Below are positions 11,201 through 16,731 of a stretch of 64,000 nt of DNA, piece by piece. Under the pieces are notes generated by a model. That model made no database searches, was not told the DNA's origin, and saw only the letters and a program-made list of their open reading frames with translations. The position numbers and the translations under genes were made by a program. Origin of the DNA: Solirubrobacter taibaiensis (GTDB lineage: Bacteria; Actinomycetota; Thermoleophilia; Solirubrobacterales; Solirubrobacteraceae); assembly GCA_027587225.1 (NCBI GenBank), contig JAPDDQ010000021.1:54304-118303 (forward strand), read 5' to 3'. Position 1 is the stretch's first letter; the number at the start of each line of letters is the position of its first letter.

Positions 11201-11524
11201 GGTGAGCAGGGCCGGCAGCTCGTCGCCCTCTGGGTCCTTCCAGGCCTCGATCGCGCGGTCCTCGATGTCGGAGCCGAGCGCGCCCCAACGCGAGAGCAGG
11301 TCGGCGTCGAGCGCGTACGTCGCGGCTCGGGCGTTGCCGGACGCGTCAGCGGCGGTGGTCCCCGCACGCTCGCCCAGACGCCAGTACGCGGTCGGCCCAT
11401 CCGCGCGGACGGTCTCGGCGTAGGACGCGAACGGGTCGGCAAAGGTCGCGGCGTGCGCCGGCGCGGACGCAAGCCCGAGCACCAACGCAAGCGTCCCTAC
11501 AGCCGTCCGTAGCCGTCCCCCCAT
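2270..11524 (-). CDS. Giant secreted multidomain protein: five LamG/FN3 modules, PKD domains, SGNH esterase, TSP3 repeats
   Basis: A 3,084-residue exported protein. Residues 1-25 are a signal peptide ending AHA|A. Residues about 35-1475 hold five LamG-like domains, each opening with a YWRLG strand and closing with YPRALDA...HF, alternating with FN3-like domains. Then come an Ig-like domain and two PKD domains (about 1480-1740), a carboxypeptidase-regulatory-like domain (about 1745-1820) and a large beta region. An SGNH/GDSL hydrolase follows (about 2345-2670): GDSYISGEG with nucleophile Ser2353, SIGGNN for the oxyanion hole, and SFHPNANGH with catalytic His2649. Thrombospondin type-3 calcium repeats (about 2790-2850, DxDGDGxxDxCD) lead to another FN3, a Pro/Thr-rich linker and a C-terminal Ig-like domain. 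The esterase resembles Streptomyces secreted lipases. Likely role: surface binding and de-esterification of a polysaccharide or lipid; this is inference. No sortase motif or C-terminal membrane helix is seen. Confidence 0.92.
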   Translation of the reverse strand: MGGRLRTAVGTLALVLGLASAPAHAATFADPFASYAETVRADGPTAYWRLGERAGTTAADASGNARAATYALDADLLSRWGALGSDIEDRAIEAWKDPEGDELPALLTGSAQGLPTGARTVEAWVRSTEPGARVLRYGDFAVELGARTIVAGDHRFTLAAGDRRELHDGRWRHVVVTYDGTEMRAYLDGAPVGEPQAAELVTPTSGAFSAAAPTFDGAGYDELAIYPRALDAAAVAAHFEAAGNTRPAAITGFEATPGENRIAITYEPVGGTHPVGQPVADEYVLEAWQGDTLRARRMLTANPPIESRAAAAAPRWWRTELGGVPAGVTRVTMHAVGAYGVGPTTTVEATVAGAATTYASAIIDAAPALYWRLGDTGRSVSALSGPDVGAVYEAASAIDGALVNDPDGAAGTGWGWSEEPSALIRASAATGLPTGDRTVEAWVRADTAGAGLVRYGDFSVELEEYAVVVSGTRIPLPAGDRRRLTDDRWHHVAVTFASGTLTAYLDGAPLGSAPAAFDSPASGELVAGHAPSEATVALDELALYPRALDAATIAARFVASGHRAPVALTGVAATAGANRVTVRWTPPNGELSDGGFVDDVWLEARRGGVLRATRVTSGDATSLDLTGLAPGRYELRLRALNAYGESPVSALDADVTGTADTFPARLLADEPALYWRLGDHGGTIVPDLSGHGRDAYRGADQLLPVDGALVGDDDGAAGASGGWSWRGPTLARLPKAEGLPTDARTVEGWVRADSPGARVIEYGDFSVEVRERGLVVSGERIELPVGDPRTITNARWHHVAVTYADGTLTAYLDGTLLGSATKTLATTTDGDLRGATAPPSGETRFDELALYPRALDAGTIAAHFAASGNALPAAPAATATVGQNRVTLRWPTPTGGAPAGQLAIEHYLVEAPGLAQLVPATGTEATLGGIPAGATTVTVRAFNGFGPGPATTLDVTVPGAATTYTSTVTADAPVLYWRLGERGGRLVADSSGHGRSGSTWQDFAPYAGAGALPGDPDGGLAFGYQWWQRVTVDHGPATGLPDGDRTVEAWVRGGGPGLRPVTYGEFVVELQARAVVVSGTRIALPDGDRRQLTDGVWHHIAVTLAGETATAYLDGEPIGSATVAVPTSEETWLTAASAPQGIGTSGFDEIAIYPRALTAARIAAHFEASGNGRPQPPTGVTATGTANAVTVGWTAGGTPTPTGYVAEAWQGETLRGAQGTSATGTSAKITGLPAGAYTIKVRGLNEYGAGRESQRPATVTGTATTYASAVTDAAPALYWRLGEPNGTTAADSSGHGRHGTYPYSNLQRAYTGAITGDDDRALAGVDSWGAVDLVQLWPATDLPTGDRTVEAFVTASGPGAVLLANSEVTLRFEDRAVVAGDVRLALAPGDGRSFTDSRWHHYAITAAAGTLTLYLDGEPVASAPGTLANAADGWFTAARVIDNTSIAYDELALYPRALDAGTIAAHFTASGLPVVGDRTAPIPTIETPADGTTTTRPTLRGRLGQLAGDEPRAVVRVRRGEQLVLQQEVQGIGGLWALPVAAPLPTGELTLEVVQRDSSGNAGTATRTWTVVNAAPSTPTLTLDRNDGPLPLTVRASFDATDPDGDPLTFRIDFGDGAWASGALPVAPVAHVYTTAGAHPVRVTVSDGTTEATATVPLTARLAEPLKADAGDDRVAEAGTRLTFDARGSRPAIGIERYRWTFSDGTVRDGAVVNHTFQTAGDRGATLEITSGTETSSDSVEVKVIPASPAVSARVLSGGSPVAGADVLAILADGTRIGAVTGNDGRARLAGLPNGEHTLYAWAPNLRPGSGTTTVSGGTGTAEISLVPGEVASAGLTSKRLSRDEIVAAGINPDDAGNREVYSFTANIAVNGVQRSVSGAVSSNGLYGCGGSGVQSSCGGGGGTYVTGSFQGGVPLLQWIVIPARTGFLKEFFEISMVVQNLAGPEFTLRDGTASLDLPSGLSLAPTATPQQASVALPDIPGGGDAATRWIVRGDSEGSHEPRARYAATLKPIDLPVVLEARLTDPIRVYGASAMQLVVSADDKFVDRYPGHVRVGIRNVSPVTISNAALLIPTEGAQGYVPQPRQQRSWTAASIAPGATWFPDSASDSDDDFIIVPEPTGDVNLAESFITQAAGDSSGDSISISTHPQVQPASQAPTLTAVRRGNYTVLKWAPSAGATGYQVYGAPSRTTEFGSEPIATLPAGTTKTYVQGNAGAKEIALSTVTPQRLVLRHPTAEVADGSASKPTVEIENLETFCAGNGGLLEVSAYDPDIDFSSIDVSWNGGKVTKAVSGNDVQTAITLGTYPMSQDGTELTVTAHLVVGGQTAETTVVVNQRGDTNCDGFVRTVIMGDSYISGEGAYGYLPGTDNHGTGKNLCHRSPNTWPSRLASTLVSGGAMFDPEFSTTRPEGDWIAFLACSGAVTSNFSGEPNNGDRIPQFDKLTAEEWETIDLVFVSIGGNNAGFSNVIMMCTAADCTRTKPGPYAAGMKWWRDHMLGKLPQVGADVGSATSMIRHKAPQAEVYQINYMDPFRPQPPSCPSLSISMAVSDFSHETGVFALLLGTPAAGIIDLLAIRQALTLTLPERLWVAADFLPNLNSNLTWASDLSRTHLLDAVDAFSGHPICSDDPYAHGFALGDDKLGLIGNESFHPNANGHSQLYGMAAAQWGATLGDNPNATTPAPGKRSSARVADATPLAQSEVRGPVEGQPALIPSGNGTLHITGAPANAQLRVTIDPLASVVGSARTDADGAADIPLLLGASTASGLHTLTVWDGQDRVDLAPVFVHGTKACAEGADIDGDGLADACDADPLDGPLADADRDGVANDGDNCPLVANPAQTDSDNDFEGDACDPDQGADRAASTFRNAGAPVPVTASAPRNVVARAEGGGRAVVEWEPPAGAAPVSGYRVSAGGRSVDVGAGARSAALDGLPEGDVQISVRALSDGAAGAIALSAPVRISAGPVVTATPTPQTPAATATPTPPAATPVPTPAAKPTISFKGVAKTLKLDRRGRFSLRFTATPKLRGTFTVTAVKKGAMKTLKGKFTADGKGVVKLTLKPGKFRGRSVKLRLTVVGGTTRATHSFTLR
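7105..11420 (-). repeat. Five tandem LamG+FN3 modules of about 900 bp within the giant gene
   Basis: The YWRLG strand recurs at about 11,390, 10,410, 9,490, 8,592 and 7,685, a spacing of 900-980 bp (about 300 residues). Each module is a LamG-like domain of about 200 residues plus an FN3-like domain of about 100. The LamG domains share (I/L)YPRALDA...IAAHF near their ends. The last module is followed by an Ig-like domain instead of an FN3. The copies have diverged at the residue level, so the array looks old and under selection, not a recent duplication. Confidence 0.85.
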
Positions 11525-11599
11525 CCGCGGCAGGACCGTACAGACCCGGTTCGCGATTGTCGCCCATCTGGACCAATGGACGAACGGGCAACGCGCGCG

Positions 11600-11692
11600 T
11601 CAGCGACGCCGGAACGCGACGACGAGACCGACGACGATCGGCACGATCAGCAGCAGGATGATCAGAAGCTCGAGTGGACCGAAATTCGGCAT
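11600..11692 (-). CDS. Small membrane protein with TatA-like N-terminus (30 aa)
   Basis: A short frame starting MPNFGPLELLIILLLIVP and ending in a VAFRRR tail. It is one hydrophobic helix followed by a positive tail. The first 17 residues match the beginning of TatA/TatE subunits of the twin-arginine translocase (M-P-N-x-G-P-x-E-L-L-I), but the conserved FG hinge and the amphipathic helix are missing; the chain stops instead. Base pattern is coding-like (strong GC at third positions). No clear Shine-Dalgarno is seen. It sits between the giant secreted protein and the VOC remnant, same strand. It could be a functional single-helix peptide or a relic of a TatA gene. Confidence 0.45.
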   Translation of the reverse strand: MPNFGPLELLIILLLIVPIVVGLVVAFRRR

Positions 11693-11711
11693 CCGCGCGA
11701 CGATACTGGAA

Positions 11712-11856
11712 CTACTCGAGCTTCTCCGCCACTTCGAGGATGATGCCCTCCGGGCCGCGCGTGGCCGTCCGGGGTCTTCAGCATCGCGACATCGGTCCGG
11801 GCGCCGTCGAGGTCCGCGAAGTTGATGCCGACGTGGTCCATCCGAAGCAACGTCAT
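11712..11856 (-). pseudogene. Decayed VOC/glyoxalase-family gene
   Basis: Pieces of a vicinal-oxygen-chelate protein survive: the N-terminus MTLLRMDHVGINFADLD, the middle piece TDVAMLKTPDGHA and, after a +1 shift in frame, GPEGIILEVAEKLE followed by TAG at 11714-11712. In intact VOC proteins of this type these pieces are about 45 and 40 residues apart, so most of the two beta-alpha-beta modules has been deleted and the frame broken. The ATG overlaps the sigma-factor stop codon (ATGA), so the intact ancestor was probably the third gene of the YCII-sigma operon. Confidence 0.75.
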
Positions 11857-13037
11857 GGGCGCGATGCTCGCACCTGAGCGGCTTGACGGATGAGGTGGTT
11901 GCGCTCGGCGACGTTCGTGGCGCGACTTGCGGCTTCGGCGTAGGCGACAGCAGCGGCGGACAGGTCGCCGTCGAGCTCGTGCAGGTGCCCGCGCACGGCG
12001 TGCCAGCGGTGGCGGTCGCCGATCACGTCACGCAGCCGGTCCGTCTCGCGCAGCCCGGCGGCCGCGCCGAGCACGTGACCGACGGCGACCGCGCGGCCGA
12101 GCACCGCGGCGGGGTCTTGGCGCACGGGCTCCGCGCTCAATCCGACCAGGTCGTCGTACCACGCCAGGATCTGCAACCAGTCGGTCTCCTCGACGCGCGC
12201 CGCGTCGTCGTGGAGCGCGGCGATCGCGGCCTCGATCTGGTAGCGACCCGGGCGCTCCGTGGCGAGCGCGGACTGCAGGATGCGCACGCCCTCGGCGATC
12301 TCGCGCGTGTCCCACAACGAGCGGTCCTGCCGGTCGAGCGTGACGATCCGGCCATGCGCGTCGAAGCGCGCCGGGAGCCGGGCGTGGCTGAGCAGCATCA
12401 GCGCGAGCAGGCCGCGCGCCTCGGGCTCGGGCGTCTCGAGCGTGAGCACGCGGGCGACCCGGATCGCCTCCCGCGCCAGGTCGACCCGGCCGGCGTGGCC
12501 GGCGGAGTAGATGAGGTAGAGCACGCGCAGGACCACGGCGAGGTCGCCCGGCTGGTCCATGCGCTGTCCGCGGAGGGTGCGCTTGGCGCGGCTGATCCGC
12601 TGCGCCATCGTCGCCTCGGGGACGTAGAACGCGTCGGCGATCTCGCGCGTGGTGAGACCGCCCACCGCGCGCAGGGTCAACGCCACCTGGGACGCCGGCG
12701 CGAGGTCGCCGTGACAGCAGCAGAACAGCAGGTACAGCGTGTCGTCGCCCGCGTCCTGCACCACTGGTGGCGGCGGTTCCGCGAGCACCGTCTCCTCGCG
12801 CCGAGTCCGTGCGGCCTCGCTGCGACGGGCGTCGATGAGCCGCCGCGCGGCGACCGCGGTCAGCCACGCGCGGGCATCGTCCGGCGGGCTGTCGGGCCAC
12901 ACGCGGAGCGCTTCCAACAACGCCTCCTGCAACGCATCCTCGGCGGCGTCGAAGTCCTCGCCCCGCCGGACCAGACCGGCGAGGACCCGCGGAATGAGGG
13001 CGCGCAGCGCACCCTCATCCAACCTCGCCTCGGTCAT
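11853..13037 (-). CDS. ECF sigma factor, ECF42/SigJ-like type with C-terminal TPR-like extension
   Basis: An RNA polymerase sigma factor of 394 residues, about twice the size of a simple ECF. Region 2 covers about 10-80 (FDAAEDALQEALLEALRVWP, ARAWLTAVAARRLID). Region 4 is around 125-175 (LTTREIADAFYVPEATMAQ, then RISRAKRTLR as the DNA-recognition helix). Residues about 190-394 are a helical extension typical of the ECF42 group. No anti-sigma gene is adjacent; instead the YCII/DGPF protein gene precedes it by 5 nt, the known arrangement of ECF42. Control through the extension, without a membrane anti-sigma factor, is the accepted model for the group. The start ATG at 13037 was chosen because it follows the YCII stop; the frame is open further upstream without homology. 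Confidence 0.88.
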   Translation of the reverse strand: MTEARLDEGALRALIPRVLAGLVRRGEDFDAAEDALQEALLEALRVWPDSPPDDARAWLTAVAARRLIDARRSEAARTRREETVLAEPPPPVVQDAGDDTLYLLFCCCHGDLAPASQVALTLRAVGGLTTREIADAFYVPEATMAQRISRAKRTLRGQRMDQPGDLAVVLRVLYLIYSAGHAGRVDLAREAIRVARVLTLETPEPEARGLLALMLLSHARLPARFDAHGRIVTLDRQDRSLWDTREIAEGVRILQSALATERPGRYQIEAAIAALHDDAARVEETDWLQILAWYDDLVGLSAEPVRQDPAAVLGRAVAVGHVLGAAAGLRETDRLRDVIGDRHRWHAVRGHLHELDGDLSAAAVAYAEAASRATNVAERNHLIRQAAQVRASRP

Positions 13038-13042
13038 CCGGG

Positions 13043-13453
13043 TCAGTCCTGCTGGGGCAGCTCGGCCATGACCTCGCGGACGTCGATCCACTCGTAGAGC
13101 GGCTCGCCACCCGGGCCGGGCTCGGAGGACACGTACGCCGCGAGCTCGAGCGCTCGCTCGTGGGACTCGACATCGATCATGAACCAGCCGGCGACCAGCT
13201 CGCTGGTCTCGGGGTGCGGGCCGTCGGTCGTGACGGGCGCCGCGTCGGGGCCGCCGTAGCGGACCCAGGTGCGCGTCGGCGTGAGCGCCTGCGCGTCGAC
13301 GTACTCGCCGCGCTCCTGCAGCAGCTCGGCGACGTGCCACTGAAAGGCGATGTGCGCCTCGACGTCCTCGGGCGCCCACTGGTCCATCGGCGGGGCGTCG
13401 ATGTGCCGCTCGGGGCCGCCGCGGTAGTGCTTGAGCAACAGGTACTTGGGCAT
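13043..13453 (-). CDS. YCII/DGPF-domain protein
   Basis: A 136-residue ferredoxin-fold protein of the YCII-related family. It has MPKYLLLKHYRG at the start, a central WVRYGGPDAAPVTTDGPHPE segment with the DGPF-type motif (here TDGPHPE), and EWIDVREVM at the end. Conserved His and Asp residues suggest a small catalytic or binding site, but no reaction is established for the family. A good ribosome site (AGGAG, 7 nt spacing) precedes the ATG. First gene of the operon with the ECF42 sigma factor. A TGTCGA hexamer lies 71 nt upstream of the start. Confidence 0.88.
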   Translation of the reverse strand: MPKYLLLKHYRGGPERHIDAPPMDQWAPEDVEAHIAFQWHVAELLQERGEYVDAQALTPTRTWVRYGGPDAAPVTTDGPHPETSELVAGWFMIDVESHERALELAAYVSSEPGPGGEPLYEWIDVREVMAELPQQD

Positions 13454-13523
13454 CGTGATCTCCTGGTCTATCGCGCCGCGCCGTTCGCGGCTTCACTGGG
13501 GGAGCGGAGCTGGCCGGCGCGTC

Positions 13524-13529
13524 TCGACA
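13524..13529 (-). promoter_or_regulatory. Possible ECF42-type -35 element (TGTCGA)
   Basis: TGTCGA on the minus strand, 71 nt before the YCII start, in the 103-nt gap downstream of the monooxygenase gene. The -35 motif described for Streptomyces ECF42 promoters is, to my knowledge, TGTCGA. A convincing -10 element at the right distance is not evident (CGCTC lies 17 nt downstream). This would mean autoregulation of the operon. Confidence 0.35.
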
Positions 13530-13556
13530 TGCGGCGGCGGTTGTGGCGCGTCGGCG

Positions 13557-14969
13557 CTACCCGAACCAGGCGCTCAACGCGTCGTCCAGCCCTGTGTCCG
13601 TGCCGTCGCCGACCCAGGCGACGTAGCCGTCCGGGCGCACGAGCACGGCGGACGGCGCGCTGACCACGCCGAGCACGGGGAGCTCCCACTCGCCGGCGTA
13701 GGTAGCGTCGACGGCCTCCGGCCGCAGCCCTGGCTCACCGAAGTTGAGCAGCACGGGGCGCGCGTCGTGCAGGAGCTCGAACACGCGGCGCCCGTCGCCG
13801 AGGTCCACGTCGGGCATGCGCCGCCCGAGCAGCGGGTGGCCCTCGCCGAGGTCGTAGTGGATGTCCAGCCCGGAGATGAGCCCGGCGAGGTGCCGGCGCG
13901 GCTCGTCCATCGGCGCCACGTCGGCGAGCACCTCGACCAGCGCCTGCACACGGTCGTCGCGGCGCTGGAGCTCGGTCTGGGCCATCGTGTACCGCAGCGC
14001 GCGGGCGGTCACCGGGTGGCGCTCGGCGAAGTAGGTGTCGAGCAGGCGCTCCGGCGACGTGCCCTTGACCACCTGCGCGAGCTTCCAGCCCAGGTTGACC
14101 GCGTCCTGCACCCCCAGGCTGAGCCCCTGTCCGCCGGCGGGGTAGTGGATGTGGGCCGCGTCGCCGGCGAGCAGCACGCGCCCGGAGCGGTAGGCCGCGG
14201 CCTGGCGTGTCGCGTCGGTGAAGCGGGAGATCCAGACCGGGCCATGGACCCCGAAGTCGGAGCCGTAGACCCGGACGAGCGCCGCGCGCAGGTCATCCAT
14301 CGACGCCTCGCCGGTCCGGAGCTCGGGCTCGGTGAGCACCACACGGAACCCGCGCTCGATCGGGCCGATGGCCTGCACACCGAAGGCGTCGTGACGGAGC
14401 CCGAGCTCCGGCTCGTTCAGCTCGACCTCGGCGATCAGGTTGCTGCGCGTCGCCTCCCAGCCCGGGAAGTCGATCCCGGCCAGCTTGCGGATCAGGCTGC
14501 GGCCGCCGTCGCAGCCGACCAGGTACTGCGCCCGCAGCGTCTCTCCGTCGGCCAGGTGCACGTCGACGCCACTGTCGTCCTGCGTGAAGCCCGTCACCTC
14601 GCGCCCGTACCGGACCTGCACCGGCAGCTCGGTGAGCCAACCGGCCATGATCCGCTCGATCTCGTTCTGGAAGAGCCCGAGCGTGTACGGGTGCCGCGAC
14701 GGGAAGTCGCTCATGTCCAACACCGCCGTGCCGAACGTCGCGACCTGCACCGTGTTGCCCTGCTCGAGGAACCGGTCCGCGACGCCGCGCTGTTCGAGCA
14801 CCTCGATCGTGCGCGCGTGCATGCCGCCCGCGCGGGACCCGGCGAGCCCGTGATCGGGGCGCTGCTCGAGCAGCACGACGTCGACCTTCGCGAGCGCCAA
14901 TTCCGCCGCCAGCATCATCCCCGCGGGCCCGCCGCCGGCGATCACTACCGCATGTCCTGTCATCCGCAC
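13557..14969 (-). CDS. FAD-dependent aromatic monooxygenase (PheA/TfdB, class A hydroxylase)
   Basis: A 470-residue flavoprotein hydroxylase. FAD-binding motifs are in order: the GGGPAGMMLA dinucleotide fold with VVLLEQRP (residues about 8-40), then the LVGCDGGRSLIRK DG motif (about 155-170), then RVLLAGDAAHIHYPAGGQGL with the GD motif and FAD-ribose contact (about 265-295). The C-terminal thioredoxin-like domain, with PVLLNFGEPGL, is typical of phenol and tetracycline/rifampicin hydroxylases. Substrate unknown. ATG at 14969 or 14963 both fit; GGGAG precedes them. The upstream gap holds an 18-bp palindrome, so the gene is probably regulated by a repressor. Confidence 0.88.
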   Translation of the reverse strand: MRMTGHAVVIAGGGPAGMMLAAELALAKVDVVLLEQRPDHGLAGSRAGGMHARTIEVLEQRGVADRFLEQGNTVQVATFGTAVLDMSDFPSRHPYTLGLFQNEIERIMAGWLTELPVQVRYGREVTGFTQDDSGVDVHLADGETLRAQYLVGCDGGRSLIRKLAGIDFPGWEATRSNLIAEVELNEPELGLRHDAFGVQAIGPIERGFRVVLTEPELRTGEASMDDLRAALVRVYGSDFGVHGPVWISRFTDATRQAAAYRSGRVLLAGDAAHIHYPAGGQGLSLGVQDAVNLGWKLAQVVKGTSPERLLDTYFAERHPVTARALRYTMAQTELQRRDDRVQALVEVLADVAPMDEPRRHLAGLISGLDIHYDLGEGHPLLGRRMPDVDLGDGRRVFELLHDARPVLLNFGEPGLRPEAVDATYAGEWELPVLGVVSAPSAVLVRPDGYVAWVGDGTDTGLDDALSAWFG

Positions 14970-15014
14970 ACTCCCATCGTTCGACCTGCGGCGGGCGATT
15001 ATGCGGAAGAAATC

Positions 15015-15032
15015 AGTGCCTCATGAGGCACT
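15015..15032. promoter_or_regulatory. Perfect 18-bp palindrome, putative operator
   Basis: AGTGCCTCATGAGGCACT is fully self-complementary. It lies 46-63 nt upstream of the monooxygenase start, in an AT-rich gap between it and the SDR gene stop. On the minus strand a -10-like CATAAT follows, placing the palindrome over the -35 region. That geometry fits an operator for a dimeric repressor. It is not followed by a T run, so a terminator is less likely. Confidence 0.55.
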
Positions 15033-15065
15033 TCGATCCGGTATAAATTGGAAGTGGAGAGACGC

Positions 15066-15821
15066 TCAGCGTCTGAATCCGCCCTCGCTGTTGAGCACCT
15101 GCCCGGTCATCCAGCGACCGTCTTCGGACACCAGCCACGCGATCAGCCGTGCCGCGTCGTCGGGCTCGCCCCAGCGCCCCGCGGGCATCTGCTGCGCCAC
15201 CGCTGCCGTCAGTGCGGGGTTTGCCCAGCCCGTGTCGGTCGGACCCGGGTTCACGCAGTTGACCGTGATGCCGCGGTCGGCGAGCTCGTCGGCGATCGAG
15301 CGCGTGATCGACGCGAGCGCGCCCTTGGACGAGGCGTACGCGATCTCCGGCATCGGGCCGAGGTTCTGGCCTGAGGTCATGAACACGATGCGCCCGCCCG
15401 CGCGCCCGTCGTGGTGACGGGCGAACGCCTGGGCGAGCAGTAGCGACGCGCGCGTGTTCACCGCCCAGTGGGCGTCGAGCATCTCCGCCGTCACGTCCGC
15501 CAGTTGGCCGTCGGGGCCGCTGGAGGCGTGGTTGCAGACGAGGATGTCGACGTGGCCGAACGCCGCGCGCGCCGCGTCGAGCAGCGCCGCGGGCGTGTCG
15601 GGCTGCGCGAGGTCGAAGCCGGCGTGCGCGGTGTCGCCGCCGACCGCGGCGATCACGGCGTCGATCCCGGCCGGGTCGGCGCCCCAGTCCCGGTCGGCGT
15701 CGTGCGGCACGTGGTGGTGCGCGAACACGCGCACGCCATCCGCCACCAGTCGCCGGGCGATCGCGAACCCGATCCCGGCGCGCCGGCTCACGCCGGTGAC
15801 GAGTGCGACCCGCCCGTCCAT
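15066..15821 (-). CDS. Short-chain dehydrogenase/reductase (FabG-like)
   Basis: A classical SDR of 251 residues, NAD(P)-dependent. Cofactor motif TGVSRRAGIGFAIARRL (residues about 9-25). CNHAS replaces the usual NNAG strand motif. The catalytic Ser is in the FMTSGQN strand and YASSK holds the Tyr and Lys. NCVNPGPTDTGW follows Lys, and the C-terminus MTGQVLNSEGGF resembles 3-oxoacyl-ACP reductases. The exact substrate cannot be told. It lies 9 nt after the NmrA-like gene stop, same strand, so the two probably share a transcript. Confidence 0.9.
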   Translation of the reverse strand: MDGRVALVTGVSRRAGIGFAIARRLVADGVRVFAHHHVPHDADRDWGADPAGIDAVIAAVGGDTAHAGFDLAQPDTPAALLDAARAAFGHVDILVCNHASSGPDGQLADVTAEMLDAHWAVNTRASLLLAQAFARHHDGRAGGRIVFMTSGQNLGPMPEIAYASSKGALASITRSIADELADRGITVNCVNPGPTDTGWANPALTAAVAQQMPAGRWGEPDDAARLIAWLVSEDGRWMTGQVLNSEGGFRR

Positions 15822-15830
15822 GGCGACAAC

Positions 15831-16655
15831 CTAGTTCAGGACGGCACTCACCGGCGTCGCCGGGCGCCCGAGCAGTCGCTCGAGCGTCGGGTCGGTCACC
15901 GCGAACTCACCCCGGCGCGCGGCCCGGAACATGCCGAGCGTGAACTCGGCCAGATCCGCGGGCAGACCGCGGCCGATCGCCGCGGCGGTCCACTCGTCGT
16001 CGGGCAGGACGACGCGCTCGACGCCGAGCAACTGTGCGACATCGCCCAGGTCCAGTGTGTCGGGCGCGGTGAGCGGGGGCGTGACGCCTTCCAGCGCGGT
16101 CGAGGTCATCGCGATCGCAGCCACTTCGGCGAGGTCCTCGTGCGCGGTCCACGAGAACGGGCCGTCCTCCGGCGCGACGAGCCGGCCGCTCGCGCGCGCC
16201 TCACCCGCGAACCGCTCGAGCGTCGCGGCGTAGAACCCGTTGCGCAGCGCGACGAACGGGACGCCCAGCTCCGCCAGATGCGCCTCCGCGGCGGCGTGCA
16301 CGCGCTGCGGGTCGAACAAGGAGTCGGCCGCCGCGGCCTGGTGGCTGGTGTAGACGATGCGGTCGGCGCCGGCGGCGCGCGCGGCGTCGAGCGCCGCGTG
16401 GTTGGCGGTGATGGCGCCGTCGCCGCGGATCGAGGCCGAGATCACGAGCACCTGCTCTGCGCCCTCGAAGGCGTGCGCGAGGGTGTCCGGATCGGTGAAG
16501 TCGCCCGCGCGGACGCGGACGCCCCGCGCGGCCAGCGCCGCAGCGTTGTCGACGTCGCGGACGCTGACGCCGACCGCAGTGGCCGGGACCCGCTCGAGCA
16601 GGCGGTCGACGATCTGGGAGCCGAGGCGCCCGGTGGCGCCGGTGACGATGAACAT
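15831..16655 (-). CDS. NmrA-like/QorB-type NAD(P)-binding protein
   Basis: A 274-residue atypical SDR. It begins MFIVTGATGRLGSQIVDRL, the glycine-rich NAD(P) motif, directly at the N-terminus. VRAGDFTDPDTL and VLVISASIRGDG are typical of the NmrA/QorB branch (NADPH:quinone oxidoreductase or redox sensors). There is no canonical YxxxK. A strong Shine-Dalgarno (AGAGGAG) lies 8 nt before the ATG. The gene diverges from a TetR regulator across a 76-nt gap with long inverted repeats, so it is the likely target of that regulator. Confidence 0.85.
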   Translation of the reverse strand: MFIVTGATGRLGSQIVDRLLERVPATAVGVSVRDVDNAAALAARGVRVRAGDFTDPDTLAHAFEGAEQVLVISASIRGDGAITANHAALDAARAAGADRIVYTSHQAAAADSLFDPQRVHAAAEAHLAELGVPFVALRNGFYAATLERFAGEARASGRLVAPEDGPFSWTAHEDLAEVAAIAMTSTALEGVTPPLTAPDTLDLGDVAQLLGVERVVLPDDEWTAAAIGRGLPADLAEFTLGMFRAARRGEFAVTDPTLERLLGRPATPVSAVLN

Positions 16656-16670
16656 GGTTTCGCTCCTCTT

Positions 16671-16731
16671 GTTTCCAACGATACGCCGATCACGTTATCA
16701 CTGATTCGCACTCGCTGTTATCGTCGGAAAC
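16671..16731. promoter_or_regulatory. Divergent control region with 13-bp inverted repeats (nmrA-like / tetR)
   Basis: GTTTCCAACGATA at 16671-16683 and TATCGTCGGAAAC at 16719-16731 are inverted repeats matching at 12 of 13 positions, 35 bp apart. The right arm ends exactly at the TetR ATG. Between them GTTATC appears twice in direct orientation (16694 and 16717). This suggests operator sites for the divergently encoded TetR protein. The TetR gene has no leader to speak of. Confidence 0.5.

Noticed and set aside
7105..11420. Regular spacing of similar DNA suggesting a repeat array or CRISPR
   Set aside because: The period is about 900 bp and the copies encode diverged protein domains; no short direct repeats with unique spacers are present.
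6134..11512. Plus-strand open frame of 1,792 codons
   Set aside because: It lies antisense to the giant LamG gene, is Arg/Gly/Ala-rich with no domain, and is explained by the high GC of the coding strand. The same holds for the plus frame at 2288-5662.
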